Shown here: piece after piece, positions 17,065-25,921 of the stretch
Layout of the letters: each line of letters opens with the position of its first letter
How positions within the stretch are numbered: position 1 is the stretch's first letter
DNA from: Salinispira pacifica
GTDB taxonomy: Bacteria; Spirochaetota; Spirochaetia; DSM-27196; Salinispiraceae
Direction: 5' to 3'
Assembly: GCF_000507245.1 (NCBI RefSeq)
Contig: NC_023035.1
Location: 633,001 to 697,000 of the forward strand
Length of the DNA: 64,000 nt
Notes under the pieces: generated by a model
What the model was told of the DNA's origin: nothing
What the model saw: the letters and a program-made list of their open reading frames with translations, nothing else
Databases searched by the model: none
Program-made: the position numbers and the translations under genes

Positions 17065-18851
17065 ATGACGCGCTTCGGACCATGACCAATAACAATCCCG
17101 GGATACTTCGAAAGCCCATACTTTTTTCCTTGCTTCGGGCATTTATGCAGGGGCAGCCGTATTTCGTCATTCTGATGGTTATGCTCGAGCTCTTAAATCC
17201 CCTCTTAACCCCCGGTCTTTCTGTAAACTACTTCCGGCTCTGGCTCTATGTCGGCTGGCTCGCTGCAGCTCTTCTGCTGTTATTCCTGTTTTCCCGGGTC
17301 GCCTATGCCGCAGAGTCTTCGATGGCATACAGCGTAGGGGCAGAGGGACGGCTTTCATTGGGAGATCATCTGCGCACCCTTTCCATGGGATTCTTCAAGG
17401 GTCGGGATCCCGGAGATATCACCGCGTTAATGCTCCAGGACTACACCAACGTGGAAATGCTGCTTAGCCATATCCTCCTGGATGCTATCAGCGCATTGAT
17501 GCTCCCGGCGGTCTTCCTCATTGCCCTGATTCCTTATGACTGGCGGATGGCGCTCATTACCCTTGTGCCGATCCCCTTGGCAATTGTGACCGCGATTCTG
17601 GCCCGGGTGGTCGTTTACCGAAAAGGGGCCGAGCAGATCGCCTCAAAGAATGCGGCGAGTTCCCGGATGCTCGAGTACCTTGACGGTATGAAAAACATTA
17701 AATCCCATAATCTCCAGGGGAAGAAGTTCACCAGGCTCAAGGCATCGTTTGAGCGGCTTCGCAAGGACAGCATCGTCCTGGAGGGGATAGCAGGTCCCGC
17801 AGTGATTATCGGGGTCTGGTTCTTGAATGCCGGTATCGCCCTCATCATGATCTCGGGTATCTCCTTCCTGCTCCAGGGAACGCTTTCGGTACCGGTGTTC
17901 CTCTTTTTCCTCATCATCGGCACGCGAATGTACGACCCCCTGAGCCGGGTGATGATCAGTTTCGCCGAAATGAGCTATTTTTCGGTTTCCCTGGGCCGGA
18001 TAACGGAAATCCTCAAGACCAAGGCCTTGGCGGAACCCGAAACCTCGGAAGAACTTCTTCAGCACGATATTGAATTTGAAAACGTATCGTTCCGGTATCA
18101 CGATACCGATGTATTGCAGGATGTGAGCTTCCGCCTCGAAGAAAACAGCATGACTGCGCTGGTAGGCCCTTCAGGATCGGGGAAAACCACCATTACCCGG
18201 CTCATTGCCCGCTTCTGGGACGTGAATCAGGGGGCCATCAAGATCGGCGGAAAACCCATCGCCAGCTACGCCAGCGACGAATTATTATCAAAAATCAGCA
18301 TGGTGTTTCAGGATGTGTATCTCTTTAATGACTCCATCCTGGCGAACATCAAGGTGGGCAAGGCCGATGCAACCATGGATGAGGTTATCGCCGCAGCAAA
18401 AAAAGCCCGTTGTCATGAGTTCATCGAAGCCTTTGATGACGGTTATGACACCATGGTCGGGGAGGGCGGCGCGACGCTTTCCGGGGGAGAGAAACAGCGC
18501 ATCTCCATCGCCCGGGCCATTCTCAAAAATGCCCCCATCGTGTTGCTCGACGAAGCTACGGCGTCCCTCGATCCTGAAAACGAACACTATATTCAGGACG
18601 CTATCGGCGAATTGATTCGGGGCCGGACGCTTATTGTGATCGCACACCGTTTGAGTACGGTGACCAAAGCGGACCAGATCCTCGTCCTGGAAAACAGCAC
18701 ACTCATTCAAAACGGCACCCACGAAGAATTGCTGAGCGAGGTGAACGGCCTGTATGCCCGGATGTGGCACGAGCAGGAAAAAGCCCATTCATGGAAACTG
18801 GGGACCAACAACGGTTCGAGAACCGCCGCCGTTGGCTCGATTAGGCAGTAG
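17061..18851 (+). CDS. ABC half-transporter, YbtQ/IrtB-like, second subunit
   Basis: The 596-residue protein (start 17061, with GGAGG 8 bases upstream; a longer frame from 17007 lies inside the first subunit) has six hydrophobic helices, then GPSGSGKTT, VFQDVYLFN, LSGGEKQRISIARAIL, LLDEATASLDPENE and IAHRL. Both ATPase sites of the pair look catalytically complete. It overlaps the first subunit by 4 bases, so the two should form an obligate heterodimer. The C-terminal tail after residue 570 is polar and unusual. Just behind it lies a remnant of an ECF S component, a gene often found beside such ABC pairs in Firmicutes. Confidence 0.8.
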   Translation: MNDALRTMTNNNPGILRKPILFSLLRAFMQGQPYFVILMVMLELLNPLLTPGLSVNYFRLWLYVGWLAAALLLLFLFSRVAYAAESSMAYSVGAEGRLSLGDHLRTLSMGFFKGRDPGDITALMLQDYTNVEMLLSHILLDAISALMLPAVFLIALIPYDWRMALITLVPIPLAIVTAILARVVVYRKGAEQIASKNAASSRMLEYLDGMKNIKSHNLQGKKFTRLKASFERLRKDSIVLEGIAGPAVIIGVWFLNAGIALIMISGISFLLQGTLSVPVFLFFLIIGTRMYDPLSRVMISFAEMSYFSVSLGRITEILKTKALAEPETSEELLQHDIEFENVSFRYHDTDVLQDVSFRLEENSMTALVGPSGSGKTTITRLIARFWDVNQGAIKIGGKPIASYASDELLSKISMVFQDVYLFNDSILANIKVGKADATMDEVIAAAKKARCHEFIEAFDDGYDTMVGEGGATLSGGEKQRISIARAILKNAPIVLLDEATASLDPENEHYIQDAIGELIRGRTLIVIAHRLSTVTKADQILVLENSTLIQNGTHEELLSEVNGLYARMWHEQEKAHSWKLGTNNGSRTAAVGSIRQ

Positions 18852-18877
18852 GAGCGTTCTGGGTTGCCCCGTCGAAT

Positions 18878-19117
18878 ATGCGGGCACTGACGATTACATC
18901 GGGATATGATGCGGAATATGTCGACGGAATCCTTGCACTCATCAGAGCGCTTGATTTGGCCATTCTGGTTATTACCACCATCGTGGGCGCAGTGCTCAGT
19001 TCATTTATCGTCCGCAGCATGGTAGATAAGCATTTTGTGAGTCGATTGGGCCTCATTCATTGTCAATATCCGGGGCTGCATCTTCGGAGTTGCGGATCTC
19101 CCTCTGAATCCCGTTAA
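18878..19117 (+). pseudogene. C-terminal remnant of an MptD-type ECF transporter S component
   Basis: A 79-codon frame whose first 60 residues hold one hydrophobic helix (LDLAILVITTIVGAVLSSFI) followed by RSMVDKHFVSRLGL. This resembles the last helix and the KKHFEKAGI-like end of MptD/trep_Strep-family S components, which are normally about 200 residues. The N-terminal helices are absent and an in-frame stop lies at 18842. The final 19 codons overlap the convergent DUF438 gene and are probably not meaningful. A true T component and a truncated A component lie 7-9 kb away on the other strand, which suggests a rearranged ECF system. Confidence 0.45.
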
Positions 19118-20882
19118 TAAAATCTTCGAGGTTCAACCCACCCCGTTCTGCTATCATCCCAAGGGTTGCCATCGACGACATCGTTTTGAACAGGATTGGA
19201 TTTTTAAGCTTTTTGAATTTCGGCGTGAGGCTGATCAAATAATCTTTGACCAATGGATGCGCAGCAAGCAGTTCAGAGAGTCTGGTATCGGCAGACAGTT
19301 CTCCGGGGTTCCCCGCAGTACGTGCTCCGGCAGGCTCATCGACGGTATCTGCGATTGTACCCGCCCCAGCTGATTCATTATCCCAATTCAATAGCCTCTG
19401 AGTACCGCTCAGGCTGCGGATCCGCGTTACATCCTGCATCATTTCCAGAGTTCCCCGGTACGCACCGTTTTCATCCCTGACAGCGGTGTACAGGATGTAT
19501 AAAAACTTTCCCCCCAGCTCCAGCCAGAATTCCGCTGTTGAATGGGTACCCGCTTTAAATGCTTTGAGGATCCGTTCCACGGTATCCACGCTTTCACGTG
19601 GATGGCAATTTTGCACCGCGCGCCCGATCACACCCGGGCTCCGGGGAAAGACCCGCTCTGTTGTATCGCTGTAAAAACGGACGATATCGTTTTCATCAAC
19701 AAAGGAAAAATCGACGGGCATATGCCGATACATCAGATTAATCTGCTCCAGGGTGAGTTTTCCCCTGCTGACATCCAGCTCTCCCCGCTTATCATCAGCG
19801 ATTCCCACTCCGTGCCGCTGAAGTATCGCCGCGAGATCTGCAGCCAGACTCATGCTTTCGGCGGAGGTGCTGACTGATGAATAAGGCAGGGATTCTGACT
19901 GGGCGGTAATCTGCGGCCCCGGAGGAGGGGTGCTGATCAGTGCATATCCGATTTCTTCGTCGCTGCTCCTCATCATTAAAAACTCCTTTTCAGAGATGAG
20001 TTTCAGTGATGTCGGATACAATACTTCCCGTTCCTTATCGATGATGTCACGGACGAGTTCAATCACCTGATCCTGGTGCTCGAGAAATTCCGCCTGTTTT
20101 TCGCTGTCCAGTAGTATCCGCCCTTTTTTAATGCTGTCCCGCACGCCGTTGTCGAATGTCCACATGATCCGCGATGGCCGGTCGAAGCCCTTCTGTTCCA
20201 ATAGCGGGAAGAGCTGATTTTGCTTGCGGGCGAAATGGGTGTTTATTGTTTCAAGTTTTTCGTACACGATGAGCCAGGGGTTGATAATGAATTTACCCGA
20301 GCGTAACGCTTCCATGCTCTCTAACAGGCTTTCGAACTCCTGGCATTCATCGAGATAGGCTTTGATCGGATGCCAGTCAGGTAGTCGCTCTTCGTGGTGT
20401 CTGAGAAACGGTTTAAAAAGCCGGATGATATCATCCATTTTTTCGGTAATGACATCGTCATCCACCCCCTCGGATTTGAGCTTCTGCTCGGCATAAGCGA
20501 ATTCATCGACGGAAATTTCCGTAAACTCTCTGTGAAGTTCGTCTCTGGCGCTTTCCATGGAGATATACCCCGATACAAATTGCCGTTTGATGTTCATGAT
20601 CGTCTCGATCCGGTCCATATCCAGCTCGAGGTGAGAATCCATGCTCCTACTTTCAGCTGGACGGTAGAACCAGGTATGAAATTCATCCGCGGATATTTCG
20701 ATGCAGTGATGATCGAAACCCAAATTCTCCATGAACGGGTACAAGGGGGTCGGCTCGAATTCCTTGATCAGCAGCAGTCCTTCGTGTTCGTCCAGACCAA
20801 GCACGGTATTCCGCAACCGGTTATGGAATCCCACATCCTCATCCCGGCCGTCCATTTTCGTGTATTGGATATCGTTTCTCAT
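19053..20882 (-). CDS. DUF2249-DUF438-hemerythrin-PAS-DUF1858 sensor-like protein
   Basis: This 609-residue soluble protein is recognised by its domain order. A DUF2249-like start (about 20-75) is followed by a DUF438 region (about 85-170), a helical region with spaced histidines and glutamates fitting a hemerythrin-type di-iron bundle (about 165-320; HPIKAYLDECQEFE, THFARKQNQLFPLLEQKG), a PAS domain (about 375-490, DFSFVDENDIVRFYSD) and a C-terminal DUF1858-like segment (about 525-585). There is no kinase or output domain, so it may act through protein contacts. An iron box lies 43 bases upstream of its ATG, which places this oxygen/nitric-oxide- or iron-sensing type of protein inside the iron regulon. 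The function is not known. Confidence 0.78.
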   Translation of the reverse strand: MRNDIQYTKMDGRDEDVGFHNRLRNTVLGLDEHEGLLLIKEFEPTPLYPFMENLGFDHHCIEISADEFHTWFYRPAESRSMDSHLELDMDRIETIMNIKRQFVSGYISMESARDELHREFTEISVDEFAYAEQKLKSEGVDDDVITEKMDDIIRLFKPFLRHHEERLPDWHPIKAYLDECQEFESLLESMEALRSGKFIINPWLIVYEKLETINTHFARKQNQLFPLLEQKGFDRPSRIMWTFDNGVRDSIKKGRILLDSEKQAEFLEHQDQVIELVRDIIDKEREVLYPTSLKLISEKEFLMMRSSDEEIGYALISTPPPGPQITAQSESLPYSSVSTSAESMSLAADLAAILQRHGVGIADDKRGELDVSRGKLTLEQINLMYRHMPVDFSFVDENDIVRFYSDTTERVFPRSPGVIGRAVQNCHPRESVDTVERILKAFKAGTHSTAEFWLELGGKFLYILYTAVRDENGAYRGTLEMMQDVTRIRSLSGTQRLLNWDNESAGAGTIADTVDEPAGARTAGNPGELSADTRLSELLAAHPLVKDYLISLTPKFKKLKNPILFKTMSSMATLGMIAERGGLNLEDFINGIQREIRNSEDAAPDIDNE

Positions 20883-20921
20883 TGGTGTCTCCTCATCAGC
20901 ATCTATTACTAGAATACTACC

Positions 20922-20955
20922 AAAGTTAGGCTATGCTAACGGTAACATATGTTAC
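20922..20955 (-). promoter_or_regulatory. DtxR-type iron box plus adjacent 14-bp perfect palindrome
   Basis: The box GTTAG (20925-20929), six bases, CTAAC (20936-20940) precedes the DUF438 gene on the minus strand. One base further lies the perfect palindrome GTAACATATGTTAC (20942-20955), possibly a second regulator's operator. No clear -35/-10 pair was identified. Confidence 0.6.
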
Positions 20956-20979
20956 GGTTGAGTATTTTTTTTGGAGACT

Positions 20980-21003
20980 CCCGCCGCATTCTTCTGCGGC
21001 GGG
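20980..21003 (-). terminator. Stem-loop after the haem operon
   Basis: A GC-rich perfect 9-bp stem CCCGCCGCA/TGCGGCGGG with a 6-base loop lies 22 bases beyond the stop of the binding-protein gene. On the minus strand it is followed by A rather than T residues, so it may be a processing or Rho-assisted end and not a classical terminator. Confidence 0.4.
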
Positions 21004-21025
21004 GTGTGGGATGCGATGCTCAGAG

Positions 21026-22057
21026 CTATTTCATCTGGAGAATCTGGTTGTACAGGTTCTCCAATTCGTCAACGATGCGAGGCGTGGGACGAAGAATTAG
21101 CGAGGACGGAATAATCGCCAGGTTGCCATGGAGACCGGCAGTGGTCCGCTCTATAACCGGATCGGCATTCATGATGTCCTCTGCACTGGTAATGGACATT
21201 GCGCCGAAAATAAAATCTGGATTCTCCGCAAGAATATACTCGGAGCTGAGAATGGGGGATTCACCAATTACGCCGTCAGCGATGTTTTCCACACCGATGC
21301 GCTTCAGGATTTCCCCTGCCAGGGTATCGGAGTCGAAGGCCATGATGGGTCCCACAGAATAGATAAAAGCACCTTTTAGCTCAAGGGGAGATGCGCTGAG
21401 GCGATTGGAAATCTCATTGAGCGCCTCAACTTTTTCCATCAGCAGATCCACGGATTTATCAACTCGATCGCTAAACAGGCCGAGCACCAAGGTGTTGTTC
21501 AAGATCGCAGAAATGGTATCTGGGCCGTGAATAAGAGCGGGTATTCCCATCTGTGCCAATTGCCCAACCAGATCGGCATTCATGCCATTCAGTAGTACCA
21601 GGTCCGGTTCGAGGGCTACAATCTGTTCGAAATTGGGCCGTGCCAGACTGCCGACGCTTGGGAGCTTTTGGGTATGATCTTCAGGCCAGATACCCGATCT
21701 CGAGGTTCCGATGCCGGCAATTGCTTCTTCACCGTTGATCAGGTAGAGGGCTTCAACCGCTCCGGCGGAGGTTATCACCACCCGATCATAGGCTCGCAGG
21801 TCAACTTTGTTGCCCATATGGTCACTGACGAACCAGGATCCGTCCAGCTCGCTGATTATCCAGGAACCTTCCGCCGAATCTCCCAACCAGTTATCATGAA
21901 TGGTTTCCACCGGCGAAACCGCCGGTATTTCTCCCACGGTCGGCTCAGTCAGCTCCGTTTCGTGGGAGGTTTCTCCAGCTCCTCCGGCAAATAGCGGAAA
22001 TACTATTGTAAAGGCCAGCATTAGCAGGCCGACGACCCGTACATTATTGTTGATCAT
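21026..22057 (-). CDS. Haem/siderophore-type ABC substrate-binding protein (HmuT-like)
   Basis: The 343-residue secreted protein has a leader ending PLFAGGAGE, a spirochaete-style signal. The type III binding-protein pattern follows: AYDRVVITSAGAVEALYLI, PSVGSLARPNFEQIVALEPDLVLL and SSEYILAENPDFIFGA. It is the last gene of the five-gene operon flavodoxin-permease-ATPase-radical SAM-binding protein, 33 bases behind the radical SAM gene. The company of a HutW-like enzyme and a flavodoxin makes haem the most likely ligand; this is contextual inference. Confidence 0.78.
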   Translation of the reverse strand: MINNNVRVVGLLMLAFTIVFPLFAGGAGETSHETELTEPTVGEIPAVSPVETIHDNWLGDSAEGSWIISELDGSWFVSDHMGNKVDLRAYDRVVITSAGAVEALYLINGEEAIAGIGTSRSGIWPEDHTQKLPSVGSLARPNFEQIVALEPDLVLLNGMNADLVGQLAQMGIPALIHGPDTISAILNNTLVLGLFSDRVDKSVDLLMEKVEALNEISNRLSASPLELKGAFIYSVGPIMAFDSDTLAGEILKRIGVENIADGVIGESPILSSEYILAENPDFIFGAMSITSAEDIMNADPVIERTTAGLHGNLAIIPSSLILRPTPRIVDELENLYNQILQMK

Positions 22058-22090
22058 TTCGTGATCCTCCTATCATTTTCGTGCGCATAC

Positions 22091-23416
22091 TCAATCCTGC
22101 GCTTCAATTACCCGTTCAATAAGATCTACTGCGAGATTGTTGCCCCAGAATACGCCGTCCGGGCTCAATCTGCGGGCCCCATCATCATCTGAGCGAGAAA
22201 GAAGCCCTGCTGATTCATACTCGGATAGAATGTTTTCTATAAACTCAAAGGACAGTCCGGAGAGAATCGATGCGATCTTTTCTGCATGGTAGTTTCCGAA
22301 TTGTAAAAGTCCAATGAGCAGATTGTATCGGTCCGCTTCCTGCTTCGGCGGGGAAATCATGGTTCGTTCAGCATCCATATGGTAGACCCGGTGGCCCATA
22401 ACGCGCCCTCCCGCACCGTTTCCCAGGGGCAGCAGGTCGCAATTTTGATACCTGATATCGATATAGCGGTACGAATCACGTCCCGGTTTGACAATTTTGG
22501 TAAGCTCTAACAGCTCATACCCCTGGGCGAGCATACTTTCGTAGAAGCGGTTGTGCATCTGGCGGTCGTACTCGTCGGTCTTTTCGAAAAGAAGTCGTCC
22601 CGAATCGATGTCGTTACTCAAGGTTGAACCGGGGTGAATCATAAGTGAATAGAAACTGATGCTGTCGATGTCTAATTCGCGGATATACTGAATATCTCGT
22701 TCCAGGTGTTCCTGGCTCTGACCGGGCCAGCTATAAATAAGATCAATTGCAACTGTCCCGTCGAACCGGCCCCGGATCGTTTCGAATTTTCTTCTCGCCC
22801 ACGCGCCGTCGCCGCTTCGCCCAAGCATTTTCCGGCCATTGTCGGTGAAGCTCTGAATTCCAATGCTTAGTCGGTTGACGCCACAGTCACTAAAAATCCT
22901 TAATTTTTCATCTGTTAAATTGTGTAGCGTGGATTCGACTGTCCACTCATGCCCCGGGGCCAGCTCAAGGCTCTTGCGAATCAGCGGATACAGTTGTGAA
23001 GTATCGTGATTTGAGAGCACCGAGGGGGTTCCGCCGCCGAAATAGAGCACATCGAAAGGCCGTGACCGTACATACGGGGTGTGAGAAATCGATGAAAAAA
23101 CCGTGTTCAGATGTCTGGCGTAGGCGTGCAGATTCTCTCCGGTGGATTGCTCGCGACGCATATTGCAGAAGCTACAGATTCGATCGCAGTAAGGGAGATG
23201 AAGATATAGCCCCCGCGGGTGATCTTCAGGAATCATGGCCAGCAGATCGGTAAATTGAAGACTGTTTGCCATTGCGGCTTTCATTTCCGTGCTCGACGAT
23301 TCCCGGGGCAAGGTACGGTTCGGGGGACCCCCGGATTTCCCCTGTTTATTCTCTAGCGCTTTGCTTACTGCGGCCTGGGTATCATGATGGCTTCGGAATC
23401 GACCATTCATTTTCAT
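22091..23416 (-). CDS. HutW/HmuW/ChuW-like radical SAM protein, probable anaerobic haem-degrading enzyme
   Basis: The 441-residue protein belongs to the HemN/HemW-like radical SAM group. The 4Fe-4S cluster cysteines are C77, C81 and C84 in YCDRICSFC, followed by the VLYFGGGTPS glycine motif and IGIQSF. In haem-uptake loci such proteins (ChuW, HutW, HmuW) open the haem ring without oxygen and release iron, using SAM and a flavodoxin or similar electron source. Here the gene overlaps the ATPase gene by 4 bases and a flavodoxin starts the operon, closely matching the Fusobacterium hmuF/U/V/W/T set known from the literature. The distinction from HemW (haem chaperone) or HemN rests on context. Confidence 0.8.
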   Translation of the reverse strand: MKMNGRFRSHHDTQAAVSKALENKQGKSGGPPNRTLPRESSSTEMKAAMANSLQFTDLLAMIPEDHPRGLYLHLPYCDRICSFCNMRREQSTGENLHAYARHLNTVFSSISHTPYVRSRPFDVLYFGGGTPSVLSNHDTSQLYPLIRKSLELAPGHEWTVESTLHNLTDEKLRIFSDCGVNRLSIGIQSFTDNGRKMLGRSGDGAWARRKFETIRGRFDGTVAIDLIYSWPGQSQEHLERDIQYIRELDIDSISFYSLMIHPGSTLSNDIDSGRLLFEKTDEYDRQMHNRFYESMLAQGYELLELTKIVKPGRDSYRYIDIRYQNCDLLPLGNGAGGRVMGHRVYHMDAERTMISPPKQEADRYNLLIGLLQFGNYHAEKIASILSGLSFEFIENILSEYESAGLLSRSDDDGARRLSPDGVFWGNNLAVDLIERVIEAQD

Positions 23417-24270
23417 GGGATTTCTCCTATCTTGACTCCGGGAACTGCCGCTGGTGTAGGTGGGGAGGCATTGGGGTTACACCGGTTCCTGCGGGGAAGA
23501 ACGAAGGGTATGCCGTTCTCATCCCGGCTGACATAGGCATCAATGCCATATACCGTGGCGATTACTTCAGCCGTCATGGTTTCCCCAGGAAGTCCGTTTC
23601 TGAAGACAACGCCCTCATGCATAAATACCACGCGATCGCAGAATGCTGCAGCGAGATTCAGATCATGAAGCACCGCGGCAACTGTGGTTCCATTGGCAGC
23701 GCGCTTTCGAACCAGCTCCATAATTTCCACCGAATGATGCATGTCCAGATTCGCCGTCGCCTCGTCGAGAAGAAGAATACCGCTTTCCTGGCAAAGGGCT
23801 CGGGCCAGCAGAACCTTCTGAAATTCTCCTCCAGAGAGGCAATGGCAGTGCCGGTCTGCGAACTTGACCAGATCCAGGGACTCCATTACTGCTTTTGCAA
23901 TCTGGTAATCATGGGCCGAGAATCCGGCCCAGCGGTTCGCAATATGAGGTATTCGCCCCAGGAGAACCATTTCCTTTACCTTCAGCGACTGGCCGCCCCC
24001 GGATTTCTGGGGGACCAGGCTCACTCGTTTGGCGATCTCCCCGCTCTTGATGTTGGTGTGGGGGATGCCGTCGTATGTGATTTCGCCTTGATCGGGTTTC
24101 AGGAAGAGCTGGATGTTCTTCAACAAGGTTGTTTTCCCCGAGCCGTTGGGCCCGAGGATGCCGAGTACCTGCCCGGGGCGAATGTCCAAATCGACGCCGT
24201 TGAGTATGTTTTTGTGATGATGGGTTTCTCCATCAGCATAGGCATAATGGAGTTTCGACGCAATCACCAT
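23413..24270 (-). CDS. Haem/siderophore-type ABC ATP-binding protein (HmuV-like)
   Basis: The 285-residue ATPase has Walker A GPNGSGKTT, signature CLSGGEFQKVLLARAL, Walker B ILLLDEATANLD and an H-loop (AVLHDLNLAA), typical of FecE/BtuD/HmuV ATPases. The start at 24270 shares a base with the permease stop (TGATG), and its own stop overlaps the radical SAM start, so the whole operon is translationally coupled. A longer frame upstream exists only because it overlaps the permease gene. The C-terminal 25 residues are proline-rich and family-atypical. Confidence 0.85.
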   Translation of the reverse strand: MVIASKLHYAYADGETHHHKNILNGVDLDIRPGQVLGILGPNGSGKTTLLKNIQLFLKPDQGEITYDGIPHTNIKSGEIAKRVSLVPQKSGGGQSLKVKEMVLLGRIPHIANRWAGFSAHDYQIAKAVMESLDLVKFADRHCHCLSGGEFQKVLLARALCQESGILLLDEATANLDMHHSVEIMELVRKRAANGTTVAAVLHDLNLAAAFCDRVVFMHEGVVFRNGLPGETMTAEVIATVYGIDAYVSRDENGIPFVLPRRNRCNPNASPPTPAAVPGVKIGEIP

Positions 24271-25367
24271 CACATAACCGCCCGATTTTGCTTGATAGCC
24301 AGATAAATAAAGACTGGTGCGCCGAAGAACGCTGTAACTGCGCCGATAGGAATTTCCACCGGCGCTAAGACCGTGCGGGCTGCGGTATCTGCCAGAAGGA
24401 GAAACAATCCTCCGGCCAGCGATGTCACCCCCAGGAGTTTGGTATTGCTGTAACCGACTACGAGGCGCATGGTATGGGGAATTATGAGGCCGACAAAACC
24501 GATCATCCCGCTGAAGGCAACGGAAAAGCTGACCACCAGGCAAGAGACAAGCAGCAATCGTTTTTTGAGTCGGCCGACATCGATTCCCAAAGAGTGGGCT
24601 TCCTCATCTCCGGTCATCAGCGCGTCCAACTCGTGTCGGTGGTAAAAAAAGTAGATTAGGGATGCAAGCAACGGGACGGTAAGCAAGGCGATCTTTAACC
24701 AACTTGCCCCTCCCAGGTAGCCCATGGTCCATACGATAATCCGGTAACTATCCTCCCCGATGGCATACATGGCAAAGCTGGTGAAAGCGCCAAGGAATGC
24801 AGATACTGCAACACCGATTATCAGGAGGCTGGTTATTCTGGTCTGCCCGCCATTCATCGCCAACCGGAATATCAGGAAGGTTGTCGAAACTGATACCACG
24901 AATGCGAATATGCCGTAGAAAATCGTCGGTAGGCCTAGAAGAAAGGCGGTAACGGCACCGGCGACAGCGGACGCGCTGATACCGATGATGTATGGATCTG
25001 CAAGAGGATTATGAAAAACCGCCTGGACAACGGTACCCGAGGATGAGAGCATCATACCGATGAGAATAGCCATGGCGATCCGCGGTAACCGAACGCTCCA
25101 AATAATTGTTGAGTAATATGCAGGCAGGTCAGAGGAACGACGCACCATGGTTTTCACTACATCGTTCATGGAAATCGAAACCGATCCGATGCCGGTGCTG
25201 ACCAACGCAATGAAGGCAATGGCGAGCGCGAGCATGAGAATCCCGCTTTTGCTGTCAACCCGAATTGCTTCAGAAAATTGCCGTCGCGGCCAGGAGAATA
25301 CCCGGATATTCCGGCGACCGCGTGCTTCAGAAACGGCTCTAATCTCCTCACTCATGCTGCCTGCCAT
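24270..25367 (-). CDS. FecCD-family haem/siderophore permease (HmuU-like)
   Basis: The 365-residue membrane protein has a cytoplasmic N-terminus of about 40 residues, then about ten helices with the FecCD motifs VRLPRIAMAILIGMMLSSSG, HNPLADPYIIGISASA and GMIGFVGLIIPHTMR. The start is either ATG 25367 or ATG 25355; both overlap the end of the flavodoxin gene (stop at 25348). As the only permease in this operon it would form a homodimeric channel, unlike the two-permease importer at 11.3-13.4 kb. Confidence 0.85.
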   Translation of the reverse strand: MAGSMSEEIRAVSEARGRRNIRVFSWPRRQFSEAIRVDSKSGILMLALAIAFIALVSTGIGSVSISMNDVVKTMVRRSSDLPAYYSTIIWSVRLPRIAMAILIGMMLSSSGTVVQAVFHNPLADPYIIGISASAVAGAVTAFLLGLPTIFYGIFAFVVSVSTTFLIFRLAMNGGQTRITSLLIIGVAVSAFLGAFTSFAMYAIGEDSYRIIVWTMGYLGGASWLKIALLTVPLLASLIYFFYHRHELDALMTGDEEAHSLGIDVGRLKKRLLLVSCLVVSFSVAFSGMIGFVGLIIPHTMRLVVGYSNTKLLGVTSLAGGLFLLLADTAARTVLAPVEIPIGAVTAFFGAPVFIYLAIKQNRAVM

Positions 25368-25881
25368 TGTTAAGGATTGGCGCGAGAATTTCTCTTACCG
25401 AAGTCAGGGCGTTTGCGCAATCATCTTCATTGGGATGACGTGCGGCTTCCTGGTGTCTCGCCATCCGCTCCTCGGTCATGGCATGGGGATGATCTGCAGG
25501 AAAATTTTTGAACATCTCAGTAAGCCGGGGATCGATTTTCCCCATACACAAAAATTCTCCGAGAAACTTGTTGTTGCGCTCAACCAGCTCACGGATCCTG
25601 GTGCGTACATCATCTGCATGGTTCGAATCGGGATAGGCCCCAAGGGTTCCGAAGACACCGATCTTTTTCCCGCGAATCGATTCAAGGACCTCAACGGCTT
25701 CGGCGTTTGCTGATCCTTTATCAACCCAGAAGCCCCATAGGATCCATGCATATCCTTCAGTATCAAATTCGTCGCTTGCGGATGCAATATCTGCATGGGG
25801 TGTCAACCCTCTATGGATTGCCTCGGCCACTGTTTTGGTGTTGCCGGTTTTGGATGAATAGATGATGAGCCCTTTGTGCAT
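25348..25881 (-). CDS. Flavodoxin-family protein (HmuF-like electron donor)
   Basis: The 177-residue protein starts with the flavodoxin FMN phosphate-binding loop SSKTGNTKTVAEAI (residues 9-22) and continues with WILWGFWVDKGSAN and GKKIGVFGTLGAYP, the flavin-ring contact regions. It is the first gene of the haem operon, with an AGGAGG ribosome-binding site and an iron box upstream. The likely job is to pass electrons to the radical SAM haem-degrading enzyme encoded three genes downstream, as HmuF does for HmuW. It may also be an iron-sparing replacement for ferredoxin. Confidence 0.82.
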   Translation of the reverse strand: MHKGLIIYSSKTGNTKTVAEAIHRGLTPHADIASASDEFDTEGYAWILWGFWVDKGSANAEAVEVLESIRGKKIGVFGTLGAYPDSNHADDVRTRIRELVERNNKFLGEFLCMGKIDPRLTEMFKNFPADHPHAMTEERMARHQEAARHPNEDDCANALTSVREILAPILNNGRQHE

Positions 25882-25921
25882 AGCCCCTCCTGAAAATAGT
25901 GACTAGTTATCGAGCGTTAAC

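Noticed and set aside
16054-18788. Several minus-strand frames of 77-166 codons in the ABC half-transporter genes
   Set aside because: Shadows of the two transporter genes, which have complete ATPase motifs on the plus strand.
23266-24306. 346-codon plus-strand frame
   Set aside because: Antisense to the HmuV-like ATPase and the radical SAM start; no motif.
23413-24543. Longer ATPase reading frame starting at 24543
   Set aside because: The extra 90 codons overlap the permease gene and do not resemble an ABC ATPase N-terminus.
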